From NCBI GenBank assembly GCA_009792885.1, contig WMCF01000246.1, positions 206,457 through 270,456 of the forward strand: DNA of 64,000 nt, read 5' to 3'. The notes under the pieces were generated by a model, which saw only the letters and a program-made list of their open reading frames with translations, was not told the DNA's origin and made no database searches. The stretch is from Eremophila alpestris peregrina. Taxonomy: Eukaryota; Chordata; Aves; Passeriformes; Alaudidae. Position numbers and translations under genes: made by a program. Every line of letters begins with the position of its first letter. The stretch's first letter is position 1. Below are positions 9,897 through 23,000 of the stretch, piece by piece.

Positions 9897-12800
9897 ACAG
9901 GAGGTGGTTGGAACAGGACTGAGAACAGACAGGCAATTCCTGGCTTGCCTGATTTAAGACAATAACAAGGCCTCATTTCACTGTAACTTTTTTTCCTTTC
10001 TTGGTAAATGTTTGCATTTGTGGTTTATTTTATTTTTTTTAAATAATATATTTATAGAGCTTTGGTTCAAATGAGCGAATCTTGGGTTTGTAGCTGAGAA
10101 GGAGTTAAGGCTTGGAAGGACTGTTGGGTGGAGCAGGAGGGTGTGACTGTCCTGGTGGACTGTTTGGAACCCTCGGGGTGTGTGGGCAGAGATGAGCTTT
10201 CCCTGGGAGTGGGTTTGGCAGGGAATGCAGAGCCTGGGAGCTCTGCTCTCCCCTGGCCCTCCTGCTCAGGGTGGCAGCTCTGGGGACCCTCTTCTTCTCC
10301 AGGGACAACTGGGAGTGCACTGGGAATTGTCCCAGCAGTTCCTGCCTGTGGGAATCTCCTTGCACAAGGATCTTGTACTAACCCAGCCCCATTTCCTCTG
10401 CCCAGCCCTGCACCTGCAGCTGCTCTCACCTGCTGCTTCTGCAGAGCCCCTCACATTCCCTCCCTTCAGGGCTGATGTTGTGGCAAATCAGATTTTTCTA
10501 ACCAATTAAACCAGAAACAGATTGGGGATGAGGAGTCAAGGAAGTGGAAGTTGTGTGTGGGAATGTGGGAGGTTCAGATTTTTCCAAAACTGATGAAAGT
10601 AAATAAGTTTTAAAGAACGTTGAAGTTTCATTGAGCAATTCCTGCCAAGTGAGAACAACTTCTAAATAACTTGGTGTGTTTTTCCATCATTAAATAACCT
10701 TTAAAAACCACACTTCTTCATTTCTCCAAGGTTGGAAACCCCACACTGGGATATTTGAAGTAACCTGGGGAGCAGTTTCCAGCCAGTTTCGTTGCTGGGT
10801 GGGCTCCAGCTGCAGCTGGGGTTTTGTTTTCTTTCAGGGATCATGTCTGTTTGTTACTTGAGTTGTAGAAGTCATGCTGCTGAGTTTACCATGGTCTGTG
10901 TTGCATTTCAGTCTGGGTTCATTCCTCTGCAGGCTTCTGTCCTGCTTTGCTCACTGAATCTTGTCAGAAATAGTTTGTACTTCATAGCTGCAAGTTTTAT
11001 CAAAGCCCTTTCCTTTATTCTGTCATACTTTTTTACACCTCATGGAATGTGCCCAAACATGAGGTGACTGATTTTCCTTCTTTCCATAGTTTGTGCATGG
11101 GAGAGAGAAACTTTACCTTATTTTAACCTGGGGAACGAGTGACAGGGAGAGCTCACACAGAAGTACACTGGTGTTCTCAAGCAGTTACTGACACAAACCT
11201 TTAGCCCCAGACTCCCCATGTGAGACCTGCACCTGCTGCAAGCTGGCTTGGCATCAACAGAAAACAAACCGCCTGAAAATACCCAAAAATTAGAGCTTTT
11301 ACTCCATATTCTGATTATGCCACTGCTTTCATTTACCTTGAGTATGTGTAAATACACAGCACAGATCCCAGCCTCTCTCCTGCATTTCTGTAGGACTGTG
11401 GTGGGCTCTGCTCTGCCTCCTTGAGCAGGACCTGAGGTTTGTGCTTCAAATGCAGGTGTTTGATGGAAAGCACAGGCTGCAGAGAAGGTTCTGTTCTTAC
11501 AAAGTATTTCCAATTGATGCTGGCAAAGTTCTGCACTGAGCCAGTTCAGGACTGGGTTTGGTGTTCATAGAGATTTTGCCTGGTTGTGGACACTGTTCCC
11601 TTCCAGCTTGAATTAGGCAGGGGTTTATTTTCTGTCGATGGAACAAATTTTGGTCCAAGCCCCTGATACAGAAACTGCAGAGAGAGTTGATGTGCTTCCA
11701 TCTGGCATTGCCCAGGGACAGTATTTGGGCTGTGTTTAATGAAGGTTTGCCTGAGTTCAGCGAGGCAAAGTGAGGCCCCTGCCAGGAGCACCCGTGGGAG
11801 CTGGGTGGGAGTGCCAGGGTTTGCTTTGCCCTGGGGGGGCTGGACCAGCTGATGCTGTTCTGGATTTTCCCTGCCCATTGCCAAAATCCCTTGTTGTGGC
11901 TGTTGGGTCACAGGCAGAAGTGACAGTGTTGATAAATATTACAAAGGTGTGCTCTGTTCATAGTGAGAAATTTTTTCGGTGGGTCTTTAGTCTCCTGCTC
12001 GTCTGCTTGAAACCTTCTGTTCCTCTTCTGTTGTAATCAGCAGGGCAAAGCTTTGCTGCAGGCTCTGGTTTGGGGCAGGTCCTGGGCCTTTCCCGGGGCT
12101 GTAAATGCTGGATGTGGGCACTGGAGGGCAAAGCAGTTCCACTGAGTAGCTGCGAGAGCAGCAGCAGCAGCAGCAGCTCTGCCTGTAGGTGGCTTCCCTG
12201 ATCAGAAATGCCCTGATCAGAAATGCCCTGGTCAGCTTTATTCCTGCTTCCTCCCTTCCAAACCTGGGCTGGTCCTCACAGGGAAAGCTGCCTGGGAAAG
12301 GTTTCCTGCATGGAAGCTCATTAAAGTGAGTGGGAACAGTGGATGCAGGGAGGAGGAAGGGAGGGAGGTGAGGGTTGTTGGGATTGTTTGCAAGTTGTGC
12401 AGCTGAACTCACTGGATTGGGATTGGATCCTGGGTTTGGATTGGAGAGGGCCTTAAAATCTTGTTCCACCTCCTTTGCCATGGGCAGGGAATCTCTCCTC
12501 CAAGTCTGATCCTGAGCACCACCAGGGGTGGGGAGTTTGTGACTTCCTGAGGAAAGATGAAAAGCTGCTGTTCCTGACTTTGGCTATTTCTGAGGGTGGA
12601 ACTGTTGCCCAGGGATGTGCAGCAGCACATGTGGCCATGCAGGACCGTGGTGATGCTGCAGCTCTCAGGAATTTTGGTGGAGGGGCCAGAGTGACCCCAA
12701 GGATGGTGGGTGAGGAGAAATGGAGGGAAGTTCCGCAGCTGCAGGGCTCGAGCTCAGCATGGCACAAAAGAATGGTTCCCTCCAGCAGCAGGGAAGCTCC

Positions 12801-13762
12801 AAAGGGAAGAGCAGAGCAAGAAAGGGGAGGTGGTGCCAGCTGGGATTTGCTGTGTGTGGGCTGGGAGAAAGGGACAGGAAGGATTTGCCTGGTGTGAAGG
12901 TCACAGGCTGGTGTGGGAGCCAGCTCTGCACCAGTGTCACTGGCCAGGCTGCCAGGGAGGTGGGAGTGTCCATGGGGATGGCACTGGGAAGCTGCTGGGC
13001 TGTGCTGGGCAGGACACTGGGCACCCCCAGGGTTTGTTTTTTAGGGGCTGGTTGGGTTTGGACATGGGATTGACCCACCAGGCCTGTGGACACCTTGGGG
13101 GGAATTTGCTTTTCCCTGCCTGGTTGTAGCCCAGGTGAGGTTGCAGGTGGGAGGCAGGGCCAGCCCATGCTTGGGGAAGCACCAGACCTGGGTTCTGCAG
13201 CCATGCTGTGGGATCAGCCTGGGTTAAACAGCCATTCCCAGGGCTGAACAGAACTCCCTGGGCTCAGCAGTGCCCCTGAGCTGACGGGCAGCTCTCATGT
13301 GGCTCGTGGAGCTGGGATCCTGCAGCATCCCCCAAAGCTTGGCTGTGGAATCCCAGTGTCACATTCCAGGGGGTGTCCCCTGTGTCCCCTGTGTGCAGTG
13401 AGCCCCCCAGGCCTGGCTGGGGGGGATCCTGCCCTCTCTCCCTTCCCCCTCCATGTGGTGGGAGCAGGGCAGGGCTGTGTGGGCCCTGGGGACAGCTCAG
13501 TCCCAAAAAGCAGCGCATGGAAGCCTCGGGGTGGCAGCTCTGTGCTCCTGTAATCCCTGTGCAATCCCTGATCTCCAGCCTGTTCCCACCACTGGCTTCT
13601 TTCTCTGTGTATTGTTCTTTTGATTCCAGTTTTAGCTACACACGTAGAGTTGCCTTTCTTTGACCGAATGTTCGAATGTGAAATATTGTATATTTTAAAG
13701 TATTTACCCTATTTATATACTGTATGTTACTGTTAAATAAATAAAAATTCCATTATCAGTGG
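9897..13762 (+). other. CDS2: CDS2 3' untranslated region
   Basis: Uninterrupted non-coding sequence from the stop to tandem poly(A) signals near 13740, with no splice-site pair or coding exon evident. A long CDS2 3'UTR is known in mammals. Local features are a (CAG)n run at about 12154-12175 and a GATCAGAAATGCCCT duplication at about 12198-12227. An ATTAAA at 10504-10509 could serve a short isoform. Extent inferred from the signals. Confidence 0.65.
13736..13745 (+). terminator. CDS2: Tandem AATAAA poly(A) signals of CDS2
   Basis: Two overlapping AATAAA hexamers (13736-13741 and 13740-13745) in an AT-rich context with ATATTTTAAAGTATTTACCC upstream. A GT-rich stretch follows at 13758-13785, fitting cleavage near 13760. 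Confidence 0.75.
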
Positions 13763-14804
13763 AGGAGTTTCATTCAGTGCTGTGGGATGCTCCACATTTT
13801 CCAAACTCACCTTCCCTCATTCCTTGCCCTGTAGCTCTCCTTCCTAAGGGATTTTCTGGATCCTGGCTGTGGTAAGGACACAGGTGGGCAGGACTGGACC
13901 TGAACAGCCACATTCCCTGTGGGATTTGTGGTGACCCTGGGCTCGGATCAATGATGAGGGAAGTGTTGGCACTGCTCCCTCCTGCAAAATCAGCTCATTT
14001 TACCTGAAGATTTCACTGGGAATGTTAAAAACCATTGTGAGTTCCCCTTACCATACATTATTCCTTCATTTCAGCCCTTTCTCCTGACTTGCTGGGGGTC
14101 AGGAGGGCAGAATCCTCTGTTTACCCAGCAAAATGCTATTTTTAGCTCTGGTGTTATTTTGTCTGTTTTTTTGACTTATCAGCTAAGCTAAAGCAGCCCC
14201 TCAGCTGCCTCTCAGGGCTTCCTGTCACTGCGTGAGCACTTGCAGGCAAATTCAGCTTCCAGCAGCAGCAGAGCTCGATGGAAACCCTGAGAGGTGACTC
14301 CAACCCCAACTCCCACATTCAACAGGGGATTGCTGGGTGGCAATATTCAGTATTCAGAAATATGTGAAGGAATTTGAGGGCTGACTGATCCTTTGCTGGT
14401 AAATCTGCCAGAAAAGGGACTCTGGAGTCCTCAGGCAGGCGTGGAGCTGGGGCTGTGTGTGACAGCTGTGAGTGACAGTGCTAGAGGTGATGGCACTGTC
14501 ACACACACTGGGGCTGTGTGTGACAGTGCTAGAGGTGATGGCACAGCCCAGCCCAGTGCCAGCCCTTCAGCCAGGGCTCCCCCTGCTTTCCCCCACCCCA
14601 TCCTGTGCCAATTTAATTTGGTCAAACTGCAGATTCCCAGTGGGAATCCTGGTGCTCACTGTGCTCCAGCCCCAGACAGAGAGTGAGCGTCAGGCCCAGG
14701 CTGCCTCCCTGTGACCTGCTGTGCATGAGATCCTGATGGAAGAGGGATGTAAAAACAACTTTATGGGCTGAGATTTGCCTTTTTTAGGTCCTGCTGAGGC
14801 AAGG

Positions 14805-15034
14805 AAGGTTTAGATGGGACATTGGGAAGGAATAGTTCCCTGGGAGGATGGGGAGGCCCCCTGGCACTGGGTGCCCAGAGGAGCTGTGGCTGCCCCTGGA
14901 TCCCTGGAAGTGTCCCAGGTCAGGCTGGATGGGGCTTGGAGCAGCCTGGGATAGTGGAAGGTGTGGAAAGGAGTGGAACTGGATCATTCTTGAGGTCCCT
15001 TCCAACCCAAACCAGTCTGTAATTCCATGGTTCA
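14805..15034 (+). mobile_element. CR1 LINE 3' fragment
   Basis: GACATTGGGAAGGAATAGTT, GAGGAGCTGTGGCTGCCCCT, GGATCCCTGGAAGTGTCCCA, ending CTTCCAACCCAAACCAGTCT and AATTCCATGG. Sense-oriented 5'-truncated CR1. Confidence 0.88.
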
Positions 15035-16004
15035 GCTCAGGAATGGGCTGCCCTGAGGGGTGGCTAAGAAAAAATTCAGTCTGGTGTTGTCCCTTCTCAA
15101 GCCTGGAGGCAGCTGCCAGATCCCTGAGCAGGATGGGGCTGAAACAGCTCTGGGGTGCTCACAGGGGCTGCTTTGGGGTGCCAGGGAGGGCTGAGCTCTG
15201 TGGTGTGACCACAGCCTTGGGCTGAAGTGCAGTTTTGGGCTCAAGCAGAGTTTCCGTTCGCGAGGAGGGGACGGGGCCGCGTGACATCCTGCCTGTGACA
15301 GGCTGGGACAGGGCTCCAGGCTGCCACCGACAGCCAGGCTGAGGGGAGAAAGGACCAAACTGTGGGAGCCCGTGGAGCTCCTTCAGTTGCCTGCAGAGAG
15401 TTTAAAATGGTGCTTAATCCAGGGCTCCCTCAGGGCCCTCTGCTCAGGGTACAGCACAAATGGAGCCAATTGAGGAGTTTGGGTCCAGAGGAGGGTTTTG
15501 GGTTCATCTCGTCAAGCTGGGGGAACATCCTGGGCTGCTCTGCTGTGAAATTCCACACTGTCATATTCTCTAGGCTTTGGGCAGTGGAATCTGTGAGCAG
15601 GGGATCTCTGAGCTGGCTCCAGTCACTGCCCAGAGCAACAAAGTCATTCTTCAGCTGTGATTAAAGCAAATTAAACCTAAATTAATTCACCCCAGCAGGC
15701 TCCATCCTGGCTGTGCTGGGACTGGGCACCCAGTGCAGGCTCCAGCTCCTTCCTTTCCTCAGTTTATGTTACAACACTGAAAAAAATCCCCTTTGCAGGT
15801 GGCTCAGGGCCTCCTGGGCACAAAGCTGGGCTGGGAATTGCAACAGGAACTATCAGCCACGTCCTTGTTCATCCCCCTGCTGCTGTTCCTGCTTCTGCTC
15901 AGGGCAACTTCCCTCTTCACAGGGCCTGGGCTTTCCCAGGGTGGGGGAAGATGGGGCTGGAGCCTCCACCAGGCCTTGGGGGCCCCTGCCATGGCTGGGA
16001 GGTC

Positions 16005-16383
16005 AGAGCAGTTCCCATCAGTTGTTGTGAGATTTGGTGAAATCCATTTCCTGAGCTGTCACTACTGGCTGGTCAGGGACAGTGGAGATACAAAACTGCA
16101 AAGCTGATTGAGCTCTGTCTGCTTTCATCATTGCCAGATTTTAGGGTATTTATAAAATTTGTTTCGGTTAAATAAATTTTGATCAGAAATAGGGAAGGAA
16201 TTGTTCCCTGTGAGGGTGGGAATGCCCTGGCACAGGTTCCTGGAGCAGCTGTGGCTGCCCCTGGATCCTTGGAAGTGTCCAAGTTGGACAGGGCTTGGAG
16301 CACCCTGGGCCAGTGGAGGGTGTCCCTGCCCACGGCAGGGGGTGGCATTGGATGAGCTTTACGGTCCCTCCCAACCCAACCCT
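16005..16383 (+). repeat. Composite repeat A (unknown 5' module + CR1 tail)
   Basis: Starts AGAGCAGTTCCCATCAGTTG. The first roughly 175 bp match no family I recognise, then GAAATAGGGAAGGAATTGTT passes into a standard CR1 tail (CTGTGGCTGCCCCTGGATCC through CCCTCCCAACCCAACCC). The whole unit recurs in inverted orientation at 39085-39492, module included. This copy lacks about 12 bp near 16165 that the other has. Confidence 0.8.
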
Positions 16384-17021
16384 TGGTGCTCACCACTCTG
16401 ATTTCCATGGCCTTTTCTCCCAGAGCTGCTTCATTTCACCCCCATTTGGCTTTTACCACTGTAAAAACCTTAAATCAGCCATGGAGACATGTCAGCAATT
16501 AACAGGAAAAAATCAAAGACCCCGGTGCCATGAGAGGATGCCCCAGTTCAGGCACAGACATCACCCTGAGCTCACACCTGAGCTCTGCCCCTGAGCAGAA
16601 CATTCCCCAGAGCCCCCGAGCTGGGCTGCTCCTCCTCAGAGCAGCTTTCAGAGCACCAGGAGGACACCCAGAGCTCCTGACACCACTTCCTCAAATGCCC
16701 AGAGCGTCGCGTGGGGAGCGGCCTCGGGCTGGGCTGTGTGTCCCTGTCAGCCAGGACAGGGGACAAAGAGGGGACCACACCAGGCATCACCTGAGAGCGT
16801 CGCTGGGGAAGCCAGAGCTGTGCAGGAAAGCAAGGCAGGAAAAGACTTTTATGGGTTTTTTCACAGCTGCTCTCAGAGGCAGGAAGCTCGTTGGCAAATC
16901 AACCCTCGCTGAGTTGCTGCTCTTTGGGGGGGGATCCCCACGGGACCATCAGGGCTTGGTTCCAGCCCATGTCCTAAGCAAGCTCACCTGGAGAAAAAAA
17001 GAAAGACCTTCCTGATCCAAA

Positions 17022-17082
17022 ATGTCCCTCAAGCTGCCACGGAACTGGGATTTCAACCTGAAGATGGATGCTGCAAAAATAG
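17022..17082 (+). CDS. ARHGAP25: ARHGAP25 first coding exon
   Basis: Encodes MSLKLPRNWDFNLKMDAAKI and the first base of an Ala codon. Donor G|GTACTG. It matches the long-isoform human N-terminus closely and is separated from the PH exon by a 4 kb intron. Short exons like this are easily missed by gene finders. Confidence 0.9.
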
Positions 17083-20000
17083 GTACTGTGACTGTTCATT
17101 TGTACCCTTCTGTATGTGCATCGGTGACCGGGGGTGGGTCAGGGGGTGGGGGTGGCTGTGGCCAAGCCCAGCTGAGATTTTGGTTCTGGCCTCAGTGGGG
17201 GGACCTGGCCCCCAAATGCCATTTTTTGAGAGAGAGCAGATGATTTGCAAATGATTTGCAAGGAGTGATTTGCAAAGTTGTCAGTGAGGAATGCTGCAGG
17301 AGCAGGGGGAGCAGGGCTGCTGACCCCCAAAATCCGAGTTGGGGAGGATTTAAACAACCCAGGCCCATTCTGGTGGCTCAAACCCTGCAGGAGGTGAGGC
17401 TCAGGCCAAGGGACGTTGGTGGGGCCCAGTTTGGAGGAAACAACCTGGCTCTGGCTCAGATGTCCTGGCTCTGGCTCAGATGTCCTGGCCCCTCTGACAT
17501 CAGTGGTTTCCTCTCGGGGTGCTGAGGAGCCCTCGGACCCCCAGGGCTGTGGGACAGCCTCGTCCTGGGATTTCCTGACCCACCTCCCACCCCTGCCCAG
17601 CCTTTGCAGGACTCTCATCCCCCTCAGGGTCCTCCTCCTGCACGGAAACCACTGGAGAACACCTTTGGGAAGGAGTGGGGCATCCCTGTGTGGGCTCCGA
17701 GGGCAAAATACCACCAGAGCCTGGGGCTGGGTCAGGGAGGGGATTTAGGGGTGATGATGCTGTGGTCAGGGAGGGGCTGCAGAGCCCAGCCTTGTGCATG
17801 TTCTGAGGCCCAGGCCACCCATGGTCCTGGCACTGGTGCCAAAACACGGCCAGGGCCCAGGCTGGGGCTGGATTTGTCCCTGGAGCAGAGGCTGGGTGCA
17901 GCTGTTCTCTGCCAGACTCTCCCTCCCTATGCAGGGTTGGCCTGGCTGGATTTTCCTGCAAAGACAACTTGGATTTCTGTCTGAAGCCACTTTTATCAGA
18001 GAGGCTGCACACAAAGCTCCAAATGAAGGGATGGAAGCCCCAAATGCAGGGTGAGACCTCAGATGGCCCAGAAACTCGAGCTGGGCAGAGGCTCAGTGCC
18101 ATCTCCCACAGTCTGGAGGAGAAATCCCCATGGAATTATGACAGAAGCATCCTGGACTCCTGCACTGCTCATTCCTAGGAAAATTAGTATTTTTTTTGCC
18201 CAGAGGCTGTGAAGCAGTGGGTGAAGTCAATCAGCAGCTCAGAAAAAAAGGCCAAGTGAGACACCAAAGGTGCTGGGGAGCAGAGGGTGGAGATGGGACA
18301 GAGGCTTGTACCTGTGTTGGTACCAGGAATTGCTGTTTTTCAAGAAAATCTGCTTGTGATGAAATCCCTGGCACTTTTTGCAGCTTCCAGCTGCTGGATG
18401 AGCGTGGGTTTGTGTGTGTGTTTGTGTGTTTGTGTGTGTGCACTGTCTCCAGGGGTGCTGTGACTTCATTTGCAGAAATGTAAAGTCACATTTGCAAATG
18501 TTTGCAATATTTGCAAATTGCCACCACCTTCACTGGCTGCTCCTGGCCTGGGGACACTTCTCCCCCCTTACCCCCAGCCCTGGCTGTGGCACAGGCAGCA
18601 TTTGGAAACCCCAGGAAACTGCAAAGCTCTTCATTTCACAGAAATAGAAATTCCCTGGTGAAGCATCCTTAACTGGCTTTTTATTGCAAGTTCCCCAGGG
18701 CAGGAGCAGGGGGGTACCAGGGGGGCTGCTGCCCAGGACCAGCCTCTGGGCCAGGGGCTGGTGTTGGCATGGGCACTGTGGTGGCCCCCTCTGCCCTTTC
18801 TCCTGCACTCAGGCTCCTGTTTTTGGGGAGAGGGAACAGGCCACGGGCACCTCTCCCTGCTGGAGGTCCTGCAGGAGGAGGAGTGAGGATGTTTTGGAGG
18901 AAATGCCCAACCCCAAAGGCCGTTAGTGCAGGAAACGCTTTGGGGGCACCACCACAGCTCCTTGTGGCTCCTTCCTGCCCTGAGAGGAGCAAGGCTGAGC
19001 ATGAAGGGGTGTGCTGGATAAGGAGGTGGTTCCAAGTTCTGGAGGCAGGGCAAAGCTTCGCCCCCACCCCAAATTCTGAGGTGGTCACCACACCTGAGTC
19101 ACAAAACAAACAGAGCTGGAGAAGTGGTGAGGGAGGAGCCACGGCCTCGGTGGTTCTGATTTTGAGAATGCTGAAAACTTTCCACTGCAGAGCCAAGGGC
19201 CCCAGGGCAGCTCCCTTCCCTTGCCCCTCACATCGTGGGCAAGAAATAAAAATAACAAACTGTTCCTTTGGCCTGAAGTCCAGGGACAGCTGCCCCATGC
19301 AGAGGGAAAAAGGAGCTGTGTGTTCACCAGGGTGCTTGTGGGGGTGCAGGAACAGAACTAAGCCCAGGCTATGCCTCGAGCCTGGTCCTGATGCTCAGGA
19401 AAAGGAACTCCAGGGGATCCCTCTGAACCCAGAGTCCTGACAGGGCTGGGAGAGGCTGTGAGGAGGGAGAGAATAAACCTCAAACCTCATTTCCAGCAAG
19501 GATGGGCAAGCTCAAGGCTGAGAGCAGGAGGAGCCCAAGCAGCAGTGCCCTTTCCCTCAGCAGAGCCCTGATGCAGTGCAGGTTGACATCCCCCATAAAA
19601 GGTAGCAAACAGTTGAATTTTTCCTAAAGCCCTGCAATTTCTCATGCAAGCCTTGCTGGAATATCAGCACTGCTGGGCTGAGCTCTGTGCCCTCCAGGCT
19701 CCTCACTCCCAGTGGCTGCTCCAGCCCTGCAGGGCATCCCCCAAAAACCCTCACGTGTGGGACAGCCAGAAGACATGAAGGAATGTGATTTATGGGGTCC
19801 TGAGCACTTTGCTGACAACCAGTAATATTTACAACATCTGAGAAATGCAGGTGCTTTGACAAAGACCAAAGAAGCTGCCAGAGCTGGAGGAGCAATTTGG
19901 AAACCTCATTTGGGTTTTCCATCAGGGTAATCCCCAGCAGCAGCACTTTTCAGAGGAGCTGGCTGGGAAATCCCTCTGCAATGTCCCTGTTTCAAATCCC

Positions 20001-23000
20001 ATCCTCTTCAGGGCCATCCCGTGGTAGCACACACTGAATGTGCAGCATCCTCAGGGTGTTTTGAAGGCTCACTGGGGATTCACAGTCCTTTTTGGGGTTT
20101 GGGAAGTGATATGCAACCCTGTGGCAGGTTTGTAGTGGGAGGTGAGCTTGGAGAGCTCCACAGGACAGAAGGAACACCCAGTGGGGTTTCTTGCTCTGGG
20201 GGTTTTGGGAGGGGAAGTGAAGACACCCTGAACTGAACCTTTGGAGCCCTGGGTGCCAAGTGTTTTCTACCTCAGGAAATCACCACGTGCAGACCTCAGT
20301 GAGGCCGAATTCCCCTGCAGCCATGGCATTATTTTTGCCTTGCAGCCATAAATGCAAACTCTGCCCAGCTGGGTTGGCTCTGGGGGGCTGCAGTACCTGG
20401 TCCAGAGGAAAAAATCCCATCTGGAAGTGATCTCTGCGTGGCATTTGCTGGCACAGAGGCATCTGGAGATGCCACAGGGCCATGCTACCAGCCCTGGCAC
20501 CAGTGGGGCCATGCAAACAGGGGACAGGGACACTGCTCTGCCCAGTGCCAAATCCACGCTGGTGTTCTTTCCATCCTTGGAGCTTTTCCCCACTGGGAAC
20601 ATCAGGTTGTCCCAGACCAAAATGGTGAGCTCCAAAATGTCTGTCTGCTGTCACTGCTGCTCTGGGCAGGGTGTAAAAACCACAGTCCCATTAAAAAACT
20701 GAAACAAACCCAAAAAATAGCGCTAATGATTTTGTTCTCACTTGCAAGACAATTCCTCCCACGCAGGAAAAAGGAAGCACACACTGGCAGCTACTGCGGC
20801 CACTTCCTTTGTAAACTGGGGCCAGTTCTGGTAGAGCGCGGGGCCGAGACTCTCCCCGCGTCCCTCTCTGTCCCCACTCCCCGTGTCCCTCTCTGTCCCA
20901 CGCCGTGTCCCTCTGTCCCAGCCCGTGTCCCTCTCTGTCCGCACATCCTGTGTAATTCTGTCCTCATCTCGTGTCCGTCTGTCCCAGCTCCTCGTGTCCC
21001 TGTGTCCCCAGCCCGTGTCCCTGTGTCCCAGCCCGTGTCCCTGTGTCCCCAGCCCGCTCCCGGAGTGTGATGAGTGGGGACCCCTCGGGGGCCGGCCCGG
21101 GCTCCCCCCGCGCCCCGGAGCGGCCGCTGAAGCTGGGCTGGTTGAGGAAGCAGCGCTCCATCGTCAAGAACTGGCAGCTGCGCTTCTTCGTGCTCAAGGG
21201 ACAGCAGCTCCTCTACTACAAGGACGAGGACGATGCCAAGCCGCAGGTGGGGCGAGGTCACAGGTCCTCAGAGGCCCCCGGGCCGGGGATTGAGGGCTGA
21301 GGGAATTGGGGGTCTCCACCCTGCAGAGGAGAAGCTTCGGGGTGATTGAATTGTGGCCCCCCCCGTGCCCGAAGGGAGCTGAAAAGAAAGATGGGGAGAA
21401 ACTTTTTACCAGGACAAGGGGAACGGCTTCAAACTGCCAGAGGGCAGGGATGGGTGGGATATTGGGAAGGAATTCCTGGCTGGGAGGGTGGAGAGGGGCT
21501 GGGATCCAATTCCCAGAGGAGCTGTGCCTGCTCCTGGATCCCTGGAAGTGTCCAAGGCCAGGTTGGACAGGGCTTGGAGCTGCCCGGGACAGTGGCAGGT
21601 GTCCCAGCCCATGGCAGGGGGTGGAACAAGATGATCTTTTCCCATCCAAACCACTCTGGAATTCCATAATTCCATGAAATGTTTTGGGATGGGTCTGGGG
21701 TTGAGTATTAAAGGAGTTTTCTGCCTCTGGGCAGTATCAGAGATGAAAAGTCCTGATCAGGAACTTCATTGATGCATTTCAATTCCTCAGGTGCAGGCTG
21801 GGTCCCTCTGAGCCCAACAACTGGGGAGCTGAGAAAACCCAGTCCAGTCACCAACTGGGAGCTGTTCCCATTTCCCTGGAGAAACAAACTGGGGAGGAGA
21901 GCTCAGCTCCCTGTCCAGGAGCAGCAGTGGGGGCAAGGGGGGGTGGCAGTTCCCTGTCCCTGCTCTCGGTGGGAGAGGCTTTAGGGGAAATCAGCAGCAT
22001 CTGCAGCACAGCCTGAGGGTGAGGGTCAGCCCGAGCCAGGCCTTGGCAGGACTGAGGGCTGGACAGATGGCAGCAAAGGGCAGCTGCTTCTTCAGGAGAG
22101 GCAGCTGCAAGGGAAGGAAATTCCTCTCTCTCTGGCCACTGCATTTATCTGGAAGAAATCAGGTGGTTTTTCAAAATTTATTATTTTATTTTATTTTATT
22201 TTATTTTCTATATTATTTTCTATTTTCTTTTCTCTTTTATTTTGTTATATTATTTTTTCCACCATTTTCTCCATGCTGTAACTCACTTTTAGAGTATCCA
22301 CTGCCTTTTCCTCCTTTGGAGAAATTCCAGGGAAAAGTCCCCTCTGCCAGAAAAGTTGTTCCCTCTACAAAATTTAAAAAAAAAAAAAAAATTTGGTAAA
22401 CTTTACAAAGTATTACCAGCAGCAAAACTCCTCTCAAAACACTCCCAAGGGGAAGGTGATCAGTGGATCCTCGGGGTGGGATCCAGCTGAGCCTGATGGG
22501 ATCCAGCTCCCAGTTCCAGGGTGATGGGGAGGAGCTGGAAATGGGATGTGGGAACAGAAAGTTCTGTGAAAAGCTTTTCATGGCACTTCTGGCAGCATCC
22601 AGCCCCGAGGGTCCCAGCAGGGATCCCAGCTGAGCTTGGGGCCTTCCAGGAGGCTGAAATTGCTGAGAAATTTCATTTCTGAGGCACAGCCTCGTTTGCT
22701 GCCCCTCGAGGCCTCCAGAGCTAAGCCACCCCAGCCCCTCCACCAGCCCTACAGCCAAGGGAAGGAAGGAGTACCAGAAATGGCTGTTTTCCACTTTATT
22801 TGTTCATTTCCCATCCATTTTCTCCTTTTTCTCTACTCCTCTCCTGCCAGCTTTGGGCTGGCTTTTGGGTTTAAGTGATGCTGTGTTAAAGGAACATTTT
22901 CCTGCTCCTACCCAGCAGAAATAGGAATTTGTGGGGTTCTCCCAAGTTCATTCTCCTTTGTTCTCTCTTCTTCCACTCCCAACAAGGGCTAAAAGGACAT

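Larger units (their letters stand above)
13763..17021. other. CDS2-ARHGAP25 intergenic region
   Basis: Contains no recognisable coding exon. It holds a small duplication at about 14477-14545 (GACAGTGCTAGAGGTGATGG twice), a plus-oriented CR1 fragment, a CpG-rich patch at about 15255-15285 (GTTCGCGAGG, GGGGCCGCGTGAC), and the composite repeat at 16005. The last few hundred bases must contain the ARHGAP25 5'UTR and promoter. I see no TATA box or CpG island there. Confidence 0.6.

Noticed and set aside
17139..18102. Long overlapping minus-strand open frames (about 190-200 codons)
   Set aside because: Pro/Gly/Ser-rich translations of GC-rich ARHGAP25 intron 1, mutually overlapping in different frames, with no recognisable domain.
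18681..19440. Opposed open frames of 205 and 223 codons
   Set aside because: Both strands open over the same GC-rich intronic DNA; neither resembles a known protein, and no splice or start context supports them.
20791..21261. Repetitive minus-strand frame (GTRGTERDTG-type)
   Set aside because: It is the reverse translation of the CCCGTGTCCCTGTGTCCCAG minisatellite and of ARHGAP25 exon 2.
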